The notes: generated from the sequence alone by a model not told the origin. DNA of 64,000 nucleotides from Epibacterium ulvae (GCF_900102795.1 NZ_FMWG01000001.1:124001-188000); one strand, 5' to 3'. Shown: positions 36,080 to 45,481, counted from the stretch's first letter. Program-made: numbers and translations.

Positions 36080-37932
36080 TGGTCAGTGGCCTCCAGAGCG
36101 GTTGTATCAGGGGGAGTTGCGGGCTCTTCGGCTTGGATCAATTTAAATTCGATCCGGCGATTGGCTTCACGACCCTCTGCTGTGTTGTTGTCTGCGATGG
36201 GCTGGGCTTCGCCGTAACCACGCGCTTCGTAGGTCAACGTCGGAACACGACGGGCGCGCAGGGCGTTTAAAACAGATTCTGCACGGGTCTGGCTCAGTTC
36301 TTGGTTCATGGCCTCGCGGCCCTGACTATCAGTATGGCCTTGGATTTCGATCTTTAACTCACCGCAGCGTTTCAAGATATCAGCAATCTGGTCGAGCGTG
36401 TCTTTACTGCCAGTCGCAACGGTCGCAGATCCAGGCTCAAAGGTGATCTTGGCATCGGATTGCACTTCAACCAATGCGCGGGCGCAGATTTCAGGGGTGA
36501 GCGGTTGATCTTCGGGCAATGGGGGCTCTTCGTAGGTGATCGCCAGCTCATAGCTTTCGGCCTGCCCAAGGCGTTCCGAAAAGAGGCGTGCAATCGCTGC
36601 AGACGCATCTTTGCGGTAGCTCATACCACGTATAGTGACACTGTCCGGTAACACAGTGACAGAGCCACGTTCTAACATAGAGAGTGCCTGCATCGCTGCA
36701 AGAATGCGTACCGCCCAATCCGCGGGGAGATCGTCGACCTGCCGAGTTGCATTGTGCACCTGTGTCGTTCCGAACCGCGCTTGGGCAAAACTGTTGGTCA
36801 TTCGGCTTTGTGTACTGTCTGCCACTCGTCCGCGCAGTTGTACCTGTCCTTCTGGGCTGAGCGTTGCTGAGAATTCAGGTGTCTCTTCACTGGCTTCCTG
36901 CGTTTCAGGCAAAATGGCGTGAAGCGCAAAAACATTAGGAAGGCTGTTTTCCAGTTCACCGACCGCGCGATCAAAGGCGGCCTGACTGGTGCCTTGCGTG
37001 GCCACAAGTGTGATATCCGCGTTTGCGAGCGTCACGGTCCCACTGCCCAGCTCAGCAAGCTTTGCAAGGCTCAGTTCAACGGCGCGCGCCCAATTGGGAG
37101 AGGGAACACCCATACCGATTGTACAATCAGCTTGCCCCGTCAATCCGGCAGATTGTGCGGCTCTTAAAATACGGGCGCGACTGGCTTCGGTTTCGGCTGA
37201 ACAGGCATCAAATTGTCCGCCGTTTTCGGTGAGCGAATACCGCAGTGTAAAGGGTGTGATGACAGGGCGTGGTGCAGCAATATCTAGGGTTAGGTGCAGT
37301 CCAGCAGGGGTCATTCTATTGAGGCGTCGTTCCAATCGCGATTTTGCCTCTGTGCTTTCGGTGATCGCTGTGATTGCGACGGCATGAGGGGTGACCGAAA
37401 TCTTTGCACGCGGCAGCGATTTAAGCGCCTCCATTCCAAATTCCATTGCTTCAGACCAGCCACGTGGTGCCGCATAGGCCGCCGGTTCAAGAAAATCTGC
37501 AACGTTTTCGGAGCCTGCGATTGTATGGAGGTCAGCCACCATCGCATCACGGTTTGTAGAGGCCGGGACCAGCCCGATGACAGATATCCCTGCGTCGTTG
37601 CGCAAGATTTCAGCTGAAAACTGTGGTGGTGCAATGCCTTTTGAGGGCACAACAGCCATCTGATCAATGATCCGGGAGACATCCACCAGTTTTCCAATTT
37701 CGGATGCTGCAGCAAATCGGGCGGCTTCATCAGGTGCAGTGCCTTCCAAAATCACCCGTAAACCATCGGCGGTCACTTCAGCCCAATCAAAACTTGCACT
37801 ATCCAACGACGCGCGGACCGCAAATTCTGTACTGCTTTCAACACCGTCCAATGCAAATTTCGCGACAACCAAGCTCAACGCAGCGGCGGCGGCAAAGCTT
37901 ACACCAGTCAAAAGCAGAGATTTCAAACGCAT
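36076..37932 (-). CDS. OmpA family protein with BON-like repeats and N-terminal anchor
   Basis: A 618-residue envelope protein. Residues about 5-28 form an uncleaved-looking hydrophobic anchor or signal. The centre has several repeats of about 70-75 residues with the look of BON domains (for example GLRVILEGTAPDEAARFAA and GQVQLRGRVADSTQSR). The C-terminus is an OmpA peptidoglycan-binding domain (TFEPGSATVATGS, IQGHTDSQGREAMNQELSQTRAESV, and RRIEF). It should tie the membrane to peptidoglycan. The architecture recalls BON-OmpA proteins such as mycobacterial OmpATb. Cotranscribed with the coiled-coil gene. Confidence 0.82.
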   Translation of the reverse strand: MRLKSLLLTGVSFAAAAALSLVVAKFALDGVESSTEFAVRASLDSASFDWAEVTADGLRVILEGTAPDEAARFAAASEIGKLVDVSRIIDQMAVVPSKGIAPPQFSAEILRNDAGISVIGLVPASTNRDAMVADLHTIAGSENVADFLEPAAYAAPRGWSEAMEFGMEALKSLPRAKISVTPHAVAITAITESTEAKSRLERRLNRMTPAGLHLTLDIAAPRPVITPFTLRYSLTENGGQFDACSAETEASRARILRAAQSAGLTGQADCTIGMGVPSPNWARAVELSLAKLAELGSGTVTLANADITLVATQGTSQAAFDRAVGELENSLPNVFALHAILPETQEASEETPEFSATLSPEGQVQLRGRVADSTQSRMTNSFAQARFGTTQVHNATRQVDDLPADWAVRILAAMQALSMLERGSVTVLPDSVTIRGMSYRKDASAAIARLFSERLGQAESYELAITYEEPPLPEDQPLTPEICARALVEVQSDAKITFEPGSATVATGSKDTLDQIADILKRCGELKIEIQGHTDSQGREAMNQELSQTRAESVLNALRARRVPTLTYEARGYGEAQPIADNNTAEGREANRRIEFKLIQAEEPATPPDTTALEATDQ

Positions 37933-37996
37933 CGGGTACTGGTATCCTGGATCATCACTTGCATGCGGTAATAAACACAGCGCTGAGATTGATCAA

Positions 37997-38959
37997 TCAA
38001 GCGAAGACCGCAGCAATCAAGAATATCAGCGGAATCAAGCCGGTGTTACGGTTGACGCGAAAAATCTTTAGCAAGGTTAAGTTGTCATCAGGGTTAAAGC
38101 GTCGCAATTGCCATGTCATATGCCACCCCATGGCCCATGGCCCGATCAGTGCGATCAGCAACGGCAATGGTGTTTCGCGCCCATTGAGCGCCACGAAGAC
38201 AGCAATCGCCATGAAGGAGACGGTGAGAAGCAAAAAACGACGTAGCCAGCGTGGAGAGTTTTCCGCAAACAGACGCGCAGTGGATTTCACGCCGATCAAC
38301 GCATCATCTTCTGTGTCTTGATGGGCATAGATCGTGTCGTAAAATAAGGTCCAGCTGATCCCTGCGAGATACAGGAACACAGCAGGCCAACTCAGGCTTC
38401 CGGTATGCGCGACCCAGGCCAGCAAAGCGCCCCAATTCAGAGCGATCCCCAAAAACAGCTGAGGCCACCAGGTGAATCGTTTGGCAAAAGGGTATATAAT
38501 CACCGGCAGCAGCGACAATACGCCCATAAGGATTGCCGCAGTGTTGAAACTGAACAGGATCAACGCGCCCAGCAAGGTTTGCAAACCCATCCAGAGCATG
38601 GCGCCTTTGACGGTGACCTGCCCAGATGGAATTGGGCGCGAACGTGTTCTTTCGACTTTACCATCAAAATCACGGTCTGTGATGTCATTCCAAGTGCAGC
38701 CTGCACCACGCATGAGCCAGGCTCCGGCGGCGCAGCTGACAGCGATCCAGAGATCGTTCCAGCCCACGTTTTGATCCCACAGGATGGCGAGCGCGAGTCC
38801 CCACCAACAGGGAACAAGCAGCAACCAGGTTCCGATTGGTCGATCTGCCCGGCTGAGACGCAGATAGGGGCGGCTCCAGATCGGGGCGACTGTGTCGACC
38901 CAATTGTCTTTTACCGCATCTGCGACCTGACCATCTGGTGTTGGGGCGTTGCCTTGCAT
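37997..38959 (-). CDS. ubiA: 4-hydroxybenzoate polyprenyltransferase
   Basis: UbiA prenylates 4-hydroxybenzoate in ubiquinone synthesis. The 320-residue membrane protein has the two Asp-rich motifs, NDITDRDFDGKVERTRSRP and YAHQDTEDDALIGVKS, and the N-terminal YLRLSRADRPIGTWLLL. The ATG at 38959 is the family-like start. Only 12 bases separate it from the divergent rsmE start. Confidence 0.94.
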   Translation of the reverse strand: MQGNAPTPDGQVADAVKDNWVDTVAPIWSRPYLRLSRADRPIGTWLLLVPCWWGLALAILWDQNVGWNDLWIAVSCAAGAWLMRGAGCTWNDITDRDFDGKVERTRSRPIPSGQVTVKGAMLWMGLQTLLGALILFSFNTAAILMGVLSLLPVIIYPFAKRFTWWPQLFLGIALNWGALLAWVAHTGSLSWPAVFLYLAGISWTLFYDTIYAHQDTEDDALIGVKSTARLFAENSPRWLRRFLLLTVSFMAIAVFVALNGRETPLPLLIALIGPWAMGWHMTWQLRRFNPDDNLTLLKIFRVNRNTGLIPLIFLIAAVFA

Positions 38960-38971
38960 ATGTAAGCTCTC

Positions 38972-39697
38972 ATGAGTGCAAAAGTCAGACTGTATGTAGA
39001 GCACCCTTTGGGGGCAGGGCAATCGGTTCCTTTAGACCGCGATCAGGCGCATTACCTCTTTGGAGTCATGCGTTTGCAAGCTGGCGCGCGCGTTGCGTTG
39101 TTTAATGGGCGCGATGGGGAATGGCAGACGGTAGTGGTGGACGCCGGGAAACGGAGTGGGCTGCTACAATGTGAAGAGCAAAGCAAACCCTTGCAGATGC
39201 CGCCTGATCTGTGGCTGTTATTTGCACCCATCAAAAAGGCACGGACTGATTTTATCGTAGAAAAGGCTGCAGAAATGGGTGCGGCGCGGATCTTGCCGGT
39301 AGGAACTGATTTTACGAATTCCGAGCGTATTCGCCGAGACCGATTGCAGGCCCATGCAGTTGAAGCTGCAGAGCAATGCGGTGGCACCTTTGTGCCCGAG
39401 GTGGATGACCTGCAAAAACTGTCGCGCCTGTTGGATCACTGGCCGGATGAGCGCCAGTTGATGTTTTGTGATGAAGCAGAGGTGGGCAATGCGCTCGAAC
39501 TTTATGGCCAACAGCATGAAAATGCACCTTGGGCTATACTGATCGGCCCTGAAGGTGGCTTTTCAGAAACAGAACGCAAACGCTTGCATGCGATGGCGCA
39601 ATCTCATGTAGTCAGTCTTGGGCCACGAATCCTGCGTGCGGATACGGCAGCAGTCGCGGCGATGACACTCTGGCAGAAAGCCTTGGGAGATTGGTAG
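38972..39697 (+). CDS. rsmE: 16S rRNA (uracil-1498-N3)-methyltransferase
   Basis: A 241-residue SPOUT-class methyltransferase. An N-terminal PUA-like domain (HYLFGVMRLQAGARVALFNG) is followed by the knotted SAM domain with IGPEGGFSETE and LGPRILRADTAAVAAM. Its stop is directly followed by the start of the GNAT gene with no gap. Confidence 0.94.
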   Translation: MSAKVRLYVEHPLGAGQSVPLDRDQAHYLFGVMRLQAGARVALFNGRDGEWQTVVVDAGKRSGLLQCEEQSKPLQMPPDLWLLFAPIKKARTDFIVEKAAEMGAARILPVGTDFTNSERIRRDRLQAHAVEAAEQCGGTFVPEVDDLQKLSRLLDHWPDERQLMFCDEAEVGNALELYGQQHENAPWAILIGPEGGFSETERKRLHAMAQSHVVSLGPRILRADTAAVAAMTLWQKALGDW

Positions 39698-40570
39698 ATG
39701 GTTTGGCGCTTGGCAGAACAGGGCGATTTAAGCTGGATACAGGACTTTCTTATGCAGCACGCGCAAAGTTCCATGTTTTTGCTCAGCAACCTAAAGACTC
39801 ACGGTCTTGGCAGTGATGCGCCGCGGGCTTTACGGGTGTGGACCCAAGAAGGGATCCATTCAGGGGTTTTTGCAATCACAAACGAAGGCATGGTTATGCC
39901 ACAGGCCTCTCATGCGAACGAGGCAGAGTGGCGCGCAGCGGCCGGTCTGGTGGCGGGCAGAACAATTATCGGAGTTCTTGCCGAGGCTCATCAGGCGCGT
40001 CAGTTCCTGAAATATGCGAGCCTTGGACATCACCCTTGTGAGGTTAATCGGGATGAGCCGGGGTTCGCTCTGGACCTCAATGATCTAGATGTTCCCAATG
40101 TTGATGGATTGGAACTCCGCCCACTGGCGCAAGCCCCACGTTCATTGATTGTGAAGTGGCGCCGTGATTATAATGTCGAAATTCTTGGCGCTCCTCAGGC
40201 CGAGGCCGGAACGCGAGCCGAAGCCGAAGTATCTGGCTTTCTCGCTAGGGAGACACATTGGGCGCTCTATCGAGGTGCAAACCCGGTTTCAATGTGTGGA
40301 ATCAATGCCCAAGCGGGACCAGTGGTGCAGATTGGCGGAGTATACACACCGCCTGATTTGCGCAGTCAGGGGTTGGCGCGTTGTGCGGTTGCCTTGATGC
40401 TGCGACATTTGCATCATGAGGGGGCGCAACGCGCGGTTTTGTTTGCTGCAAGTGATGCGGCAGCTAAGGCTTACACGTCACTGGGGTTTCAGCGAAACGG
40501 CAGCTATGCGCTTGTCGTGTTTGCAAGCCCCACGCATGAGAAAACAGCCACTGTGGAGAAATGCACATGA
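39698..40570 (+). CDS. GNAT family N-acetyltransferase
   Basis: A 290-residue protein whose C-terminal half is a GNAT domain: VQIGGVYTPPDLRSQGLARCAVALML carries the acetyl-CoA motif (R-S-Q-G-L-A), and AAKAYTSLGFQRNGSYALV the C-terminal strand. The N-terminal half is a degenerate repeat, a two-domain form seen in proteins whose substrates are mostly unknown. It sits between rsmE and a membrane-protein gene which it overlaps by 4 bases. Confidence 0.82.
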   Translation: MVWRLAEQGDLSWIQDFLMQHAQSSMFLLSNLKTHGLGSDAPRALRVWTQEGIHSGVFAITNEGMVMPQASHANEAEWRAAAGLVAGRTIIGVLAEAHQARQFLKYASLGHHPCEVNRDEPGFALDLNDLDVPNVDGLELRPLAQAPRSLIVKWRRDYNVEILGAPQAEAGTRAEAEVSGFLARETHWALYRGANPVSMCGINAQAGPVVQIGGVYTPPDLRSQGLARCAVALMLRHLHHEGAQRAVLFAASDAAAKAYTSLGFQRNGSYALVVFASPTHEKTATVEKCT

Positions 40571-41094
40571 GCTTTATTCGCCCAGAAGCCCGGGCAGCGC
40601 TTTGGCGTTGGCGTGAGCTGATTTTTGCAGCTGCCTTGGTGGCGCTTGGTCTGTGGTGGGCGGTTGGCTCTTTTGGAGTTTTACGTTGGATCGGGTGGGC
40701 TATTGTCTGCCTTGGCGTATTGTTTTCTGTGGTCGCGGGACAGCGTTTTCGGTTCCGTTTGGGAGCGGGCGGACCAGGCCTTGTATCGGTTAAAGAAGGG
40801 CAAATCACTTATTTTGGCCCACTCTCTGGTGGTGCGATTGCTTTGTCAGAAATGAATAGCCTGCAATTGGATCATACTGCAAAGCCGTCACATTGGGTGT
40901 TAGAGCAGTCCGGGCAACCGCCGCTGGCTATCCCAGTGAATGCTCAGGGCGCAGATGCTTTGTTTGATGTATTCTCGACGCTCTCAGGCTTGAAAACGGA
41001 ACGTATGTTGACTGAGCTTCATAGCAGCGGCGATCACCATGTCGTGATCTGGGAGCGCAATCCCAGCAGAGCTGCGCATCACAGGTTGCATTGA
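40567..41094 (+). CDS. Hypothetical membrane protein
   Basis: A 175-residue protein with two membrane helices in the first third (about 18-37 and 40-56) and a soluble beta-rich tail (GLVSVKEGQITYFGPLSGG and on) that looks like a bacterial PH-like domain. I cannot name a family. The ATG at 40567 overlaps the GNAT stop; an ATG two codons earlier is also in frame. Confidence 0.7.
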   Translation: MSFIRPEARAALWRWRELIFAAALVALGLWWAVGSFGVLRWIGWAIVCLGVLFSVVAGQRFRFRLGAGGPGLVSVKEGQITYFGPLSGGAIALSEMNSLQLDHTAKPSHWVLEQSGQPPLAIPVNAQGADALFDVFSTLSGLKTERMLTELHSSGDHHVVIWERNPSRAAHHRLH

Positions 41095-41155
41095 CACTGG
41101 AGGCGATTCCGCCCACCACAATACTTCAAAGACAGACACAGGACGGAGTACCCAG

Positions 41156-42526
41156 ATGTCCATCCCACAATCCGGCGGCGGTCCGATTGAACGGCACGAA
41201 CAATTGGCGGAATACCTGGCTTCCGGGTGCAAACCACGGGACACTTGGCGCATTGGCACAGAGCATGAAAAATTCGGCTACTGCAAAGATACGCTGAAAC
41301 CCTTGCCCTATGAGGGGAAACGTTCAATCCTCGCGGTGCTTGAAGGGTTGCGCGATACCTATGGCTGGGCACCTGTCACCGAAGGCGGCAATCTGATTGG
41401 CCTTGAAAAAGACGGGGCAAACGTCAGTCTTGAACCCGGTGGCGCTGTCGAGCTCTCTGGTGCGCCTCTGGAAACCATTCACGAGACCTGTGATGAGGTG
41501 AATACGCATCTTGCCGAAGTCAAAGAGATCGCTGACAAGATTGGCGTTGGCTTTATCGGTCTTGGCGCGGCTCCCACATGGTCGCATGACGAGATGCCTT
41601 TGATGCCCAAAGGCCGTTACCGTCTGATGAATGACTACATGGCCAAGGTGGGCACGATGGGGCGCGATATGATGCGCCGGACCACCACCGTTCAGGTCAA
41701 TATCGATTTTGGTTCTGAAGCAGATATGGTGCAGAAACTGCGCGTTGCCTTGGCTTTGCAGCCAGTTGCAACTGCACTGTTCGCAAATTCACCTTTCTTC
41801 GAGGGAAAGCCAAACGGTCACAAATCTTGGCGGAGCCGGATCTGGCGCAGTCTGGATGACAGCCGGACCGGCATGTTGCCCTTTGTGTTTGAAGAAGGGT
41901 TTGGGTTTGAGCGCTACGTTGAATACGCGCTCGATGTGCCGATGTATTTTGTCTACCGCGACGGTGTTTATATTGATGCGCTGGGCATGTCTTTCCGGGA
42001 TTTCTTACAAGGAAAGTTGCCAGCCCTTCCCGGTGAGACGCCAACCCTGAGCGATTGGGCCGATCATCTTACGACAGCCTTCCCAGAGGCGCGGATCAAG
42101 AAATATATGGAGATGCGCGGTGCGGATGGCGGCCCATGGCGGCGTTTGTGTGCCCTTCCTGCATTTTGGGTTGGTCTGACGTATGATCAAACGGCACTTG
42201 ATGCCGCTTGGGATCTGGTAAAAGGCTGGGATGCCGAAACGCGGGATAAACTTCGTGTCGCGGCCTCAGTCGATGGGCTTCAAGCGCAAGTTGGATCTCT
42301 TAACATGCATGATCTCGCACGCGAAGTGGTGGCGATTTCGCAATCGGGCTTGAAAAACCGTGCACGCCCTGGTGCGGGTGGTTTGGTACCTGATGAGACC
42401 CATTTCCTCAATGCATTGAGCGAAAGCATCGAGACTGGCAAAGTCCCAGCAGATGAGTTGTTAGATCGTTACAATGGGGATTGGAGCGGGGATCTGTCAC
42501 GGATCTTTGCTGATTACAGCTACTGA
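41156..42526 (+). CDS. gshA: Glutamate--cysteine ligase (plant/alphaproteobacterial type)
   Basis: A 456-residue GCS2-type enzyme for the first step of glutathione synthesis. Recognisable parts are WRIGTEHEKFGY, SLEPGGAVELSGAPLETIH, MGRDMMRRTTTVQVNIDF and FEEGFGFERYVEYALDVPMYFVYRDG. Two Cys residues typical of redox-regulated homologs are present but regulation is not shown. A 61-base gap separates it from the membrane-protein gene; a weak terminator follows. Confidence 0.94.
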   Translation: MSIPQSGGGPIERHEQLAEYLASGCKPRDTWRIGTEHEKFGYCKDTLKPLPYEGKRSILAVLEGLRDTYGWAPVTEGGNLIGLEKDGANVSLEPGGAVELSGAPLETIHETCDEVNTHLAEVKEIADKIGVGFIGLGAAPTWSHDEMPLMPKGRYRLMNDYMAKVGTMGRDMMRRTTTVQVNIDFGSEADMVQKLRVALALQPVATALFANSPFFEGKPNGHKSWRSRIWRSLDDSRTGMLPFVFEEGFGFERYVEYALDVPMYFVYRDGVYIDALGMSFRDFLQGKLPALPGETPTLSDWADHLTTAFPEARIKKYMEMRGADGGPWRRLCALPAFWVGLTYDQTALDAAWDLVKGWDAETRDKLRVAASVDGLQAQVGSLNMHDLAREVVAISQSGLKNRARPGAGGLVPDETHFLNALSESIETGKVPADELLDRYNGDWSGDLSRIFADYSY

Positions 42527-42560
42527 TCTTTCCAGCAGATCTAATTTAAAACAGTTAAAG

Positions 42561-42590
42561 CGGCTTTCGATAGGGGGCCGTTTCTTTTTT
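42561..42590 (+). terminator. Weak terminator after gshA
   Basis: A short CGGC/GCCG stem (42561-42564 with 42577-42580) with flanking AA/TT pairing across a bulge, followed by a T-rich run (42581-42590). The stem is short; the T run is the main support. Confidence 0.45.
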
Positions 42591-42614
42591 ATACTCACGC
42601 GTGTTATTTGTATG

Positions 42615-42644
42615 AAAAACCGGTGGTACCAAAGGCACCACCGG
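42615..42644 (-). terminator. Intrinsic terminator of the YHS gene
   Basis: An 11-bp stem with one mismatch (42620-42630 with 42634-42644) and a 3-base loop. On the minus strand it is followed directly by TTTTT (42619-42615). It lies 36 bases after the stop of the minus-strand YHS gene. Confidence 0.8.
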
Positions 42645-42679
42645 TCCACACAGTTCCAAAATAAGGAGATCTGTACGTC

Positions 42680-43153
42680 TTAGTTCTGCAGGTCTGCAGG
42701 TGCGACGTCTTCGATTTCGTCCCACTGAACTTCTGCACGCTCGATGAAGCCTGGAACGTCGCCTTCCCAACGTTCTTGAATGTCTTTGGACAGGTTCAAG
42801 TAAAGAACGTCGTCAACGATCTTCCAGTAGTTTGGATCACCATCAAATTTGAAGCCCATTGCGGTACCAAAGGCGCAATAACCGCCATATGCAGGCAGGT
42901 AAGCTTCGGGGTTCTTCTCAAATTCTGCTTTGTTTTCTTCTGATGCAAAACGGTACATAGCGTCGTTGTGCAGCGTGGTAATACGATAATCGCCTTTGGT
43001 AGGCTCACCTACAGTAAAATATGCAACTGGGTCATAACCTTGCATTGCCAGGCCAGTAGAAGACGCGTTCAATTCAACGCCTGCTGCCAGTGCGGAAGTT
43101 GCCAGCGCAACAGACAATGCGATGCCGCCGAGAAGTGATTTAGCTTTGTTCAT
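42680..43153 (-). CDS. Secreted YHS-domain protein
   Basis: A 157-residue protein with a signal peptide (KSLLGGIALSVALATSALAA) and a YHS domain: GYDPVAYFTVGEPTKG, the FASEENKAEFEKNPEAYLPAYGGYC core and a WKIVDDVLYLNLS strand. YHS domains are thought to bind metal, often copper, and exported ones are common in marine alphaproteobacteria. AAGGAC precedes the ATG at 43153. The open frame upstream of that ATG is in an AT-rich region and unlikely to be coding. It is alone in its transcription unit, with its own terminator. Confidence 0.85.
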   Translation of the reverse strand: MNKAKSLLGGIALSVALATSALAAGVELNASSTGLAMQGYDPVAYFTVGEPTKGDYRITTLHNDAMYRFASEENKAEFEKNPEAYLPAYGGYCAFGTAMGFKFDGDPNYWKIVDDVLYLNLSKDIQERWEGDVPGFIERAEVQWDEIEDVAPADLQN

Positions 43154-43551
43154 ATTGCAGGTCCTTTTCATCCACCCATAGGTCGAAAAACAACCTTTTA
43201 TATGGGCATTTGGTTTTGAAGTGCGGTGCGCTGTGCCCGACACAAAACGGAATTTGGGGAGTCTGCTCTCTGAGTTCAAAACAACTGATTGTGATTGTGC
43301 AAATTTAATCAGCGAGTGTGCATGGTTTCCAATCAAAAAGTAATTGTACGGGAAATCATTCCAGTTTTTGATCTTATTTACACCTTGTATAGTTTTTTTT
43401 GTCCTCTTTGAGGAAGTAATTCTGTACCAATTGTTCAAATTAAAAATATTCTAAACTCGTATGATGTTCACGGATACAAAGGATTGAGCGCTAACCTGCA
43501 GGGAAGATGACAACACAGGCGGTGCGAGATTTAAAGATGCACTTGTATTCC
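43154..43551. other. AT-rich region between the YHS gene and plsY
   Basis: About 400 bases with low G+C. It must hold the promoter of the minus-strand YHS gene and lies after the end of plsY. A short TCCTC-TTT-GAGGA hairpin (43402-43414) has T residues on the wrong side for a terminator. I see no gene or known RNA in it. Confidence 0.5.
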
Positions 43552-44157
43552 TCACTTCTGCCCAATGCGTGGTTCTGTGCCGTCGCTTAAGCGTGCGATG
43601 TTTTCTTTATGGCGCAGAAAAACCATCAGTGCCAGAATAATGGCAAGGCTCATCAGTGAGCTAAATCCTAGAAGAAAAGCCCAGACTGCGCTGCTTGCTG
43701 CGGAGATAAGCGCACCTAACGAAGAAATGCGACTGATGGCAGCAGCAACCAGCCATGTTGCGCAACAGGCGATACCAACGGGCCAGGCCAGCGCGAGTAT
43801 GAGACCTAAGAACGTTGCAACACCCTTGCCACCTTTGAATTTTAACCAAATAGGGAAGCAATGGCCTATGAAGGCGGCCAGCCCTGCCAATTGCGCGGTA
43901 TCCTCACCTGCAAGAAAACGCGCCAGCAGCACCGCCGCTGCGCCCTTACCGCCATCCAAAAGCAGTGTCAGCGCCGCAGCGGCTTTGCTTCCTGTGCGCA
44001 GAACGTTGGTCGTGCCAATATTTCCCGATCCAATTTCCCGTAGATTGCCAAGGCCCATTGCTTTGGTAAGCAGCAGACCAAATGGAATTGAGCCAAAGCC
44101 ATAGCCGATAACGGCCCAGAGTATAAGAATAGGGAGTGCAGTTTCAAAAACAGGCAT
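43552..44157 (-). CDS. plsY: Glycerol-3-phosphate acyltransferase PlsY
   Basis: PlsY acylates glycerol 3-phosphate with acyl phosphate in the inner membrane. The 201-residue protein has five or so helices and the motifs GSIPFGLLL, GSGNIGTTNVLR and GGKGVATFLG. The ATG at 44157 overlaps the stop of the dihydroorotase-like gene (TGATG), so it ends the pyrB-linked operon. Confidence 0.93.
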   Translation of the reverse strand: MPVFETALPILILWAVIGYGFGSIPFGLLLTKAMGLGNLREIGSGNIGTTNVLRTGSKAAAALTLLLDGGKGAAAVLLARFLAGEDTAQLAGLAAFIGHCFPIWLKFKGGKGVATFLGLILALAWPVGIACCATWLVAAAISRISSLGALISAASSAVWAFLLGFSSLMSLAIILALMVFLRHKENIARLSDGTEPRIGQK

Positions 44158-45437
44158 CAATCTCTCGCATATACAGAATGACCAGCAACAAATGTTGCAA
44201 GCACTTTGCCCTGCATCCGGGCTCCATCAAAGGGGGTGTTTTGCGATTTGGAGCGTAATTTGAAGCGATCCAGTACAAAAGGTACATCTGCGTCAAAAAG
44301 CACCAAGTCCGCCGGTGCGCCTTCTGCAACACGCCCAGATGCCAGCCCCAGACGTTGGGCGGGATTGTATGACAAGGCCTTGAACAATGTGGGTAAGTCT
44401 AGAAGGTCAGAATGATAAAGGCGCAAAGCGGCGGGCAACAGCGTTTCAAGAGCAACAGCGCCTGCTGCGGCTTCTTCAAATGGCAGTCGTTTGCTTTCCT
44501 CGTCTTGCGGGGTGTGCATCGATGAAATGGTATCAATAAGCCCGCTGCGCACAGCATCTACGACAGCAAGACGGTCTTCCTCTGAGCGCAGGGGCGGTTT
44601 TACTTTAAAGAACGTTCGGTAATCTGCGACATCCAATTCGTTCAACGTCAGGTGATGGATTGAAGTGCCTGCCGTGATATCCAAGCCGTTGTTTTTGGCG
44701 CGTTGCAGCGCAGGCAGGGCGCGTGCGGTGGTGATTTGGTCCGCGTGGTATTTTGCCCCTGTCATTTCGAGCAGGGCAATATCCCGGTCTAGTCCCATGC
44801 GTTCGGCCATTGAAGACACAGCCGGAAGCCCGCGCAGGACTGCAAATTTTCCGCTGGTGGCAGCAGCACCTTTGCTAAGGATCGGCTCTTGTGGGTGGGC
44901 GATCACCAAGGCACCACAGGAGCGGGCATAGGTCAGCGCGCGGGTCAGCACTTTGGTATCACTGACAACATGGTCACAATCGGTAAACGCCACCGCGCCT
45001 GCGTCTTGTAAAAAGCCGATTTCTACCATCTCGCGGCCTGCGCGCCCCTTGGTGAGTGCTGCCATTGGCAGCACGTTCACCGGTGCATCCGCCTGCGCCC
45101 GCCGGGTGACAAACTCCAACCCTTCAGGCGTGTCGATCGCAGGTGTTGTATCGGGACGGGTGATAATGGTTGTCACCCCTCCCGCAGCCGCAGCGAGTCC
45201 AGCTGATTTATAGCTTTCTTTGTGCCGCTCTCCGGGTTCGCAGACTTTCACGCCGATATCCACGATGCCAGGAGCGAGGTATTTTCCCAGACAGTCAATC
45301 ACTTCAGCCTCTTTCGGGGCGGGCGCATCTGCGGGCAGAACACTGTCAATAACCCCGTTTTTCACCAGTAAAGCGCCGGGGCTGACGGTTCCGGCCTCTG
45401 GGTTGATGACGCGGGCGTTTGTAAAGAAAAGGGTCAT
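44157..45437 (-). CDS. pyrC: Dihydroorotase-like protein without metal ligands (PyrC'-type)
   Basis: A 426-residue amidohydrolase-fold protein of the type-I dihydroorotase family. The metal-binding HxH that should follow APGIVD is replaced: residues 60-69 read DIGVKVCEPG, with Gly62 and Lys64 at the His positions. The Asp of the TDHAPH motif is also missing (SMHTPQ, Met307). His181 and His261/262 remain. It therefore looks catalytically dead, like the PyrC' subunit that holds aspartate transcarbamoylase together in Pseudomonas. pyrB lies 590 bases upstream in the same direction, which fits. A true dihydroorotase should exist elsewhere. Confidence 0.85.
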   Translation of the reverse strand: MTLFFTNARVINPEAGTVSPGALLVKNGVIDSVLPADAPAPKEAEVIDCLGKYLAPGIVDIGVKVCEPGERHKESYKSAGLAAAAGGVTTIITRPDTTPAIDTPEGLEFVTRRAQADAPVNVLPMAALTKGRAGREMVEIGFLQDAGAVAFTDCDHVVSDTKVLTRALTYARSCGALVIAHPQEPILSKGAAATSGKFAVLRGLPAVSSMAERMGLDRDIALLEMTGAKYHADQITTARALPALQRAKNNGLDITAGTSIHHLTLNELDVADYRTFFKVKPPLRSEEDRLAVVDAVRSGLIDTISSMHTPQDEESKRLPFEEAAAGAVALETLLPAALRLYHSDLLDLPTLFKALSYNPAQRLGLASGRVAEGAPADLVLFDADVPFVLDRFKLRSKSQNTPFDGARMQGKVLATFVAGHSVYARD

Positions 45438-45481
45438 ATCCGGGGCTCGTTTCAAGACAGAAAAAGACAGGGGCGGTTGGG

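Noticed and set aside
37988-37999. TTGATCAATCAA, resembling an FNR box
   Set aside because: The half-sites are two bases apart instead of four, and it runs into the ubiA stop codon.
43402-43414. Small TCCTC-TTT-GAGGA hairpin
   Set aside because: Only five base pairs, and the T run lies before rather than after it on the plus strand, so it is not a terminator.
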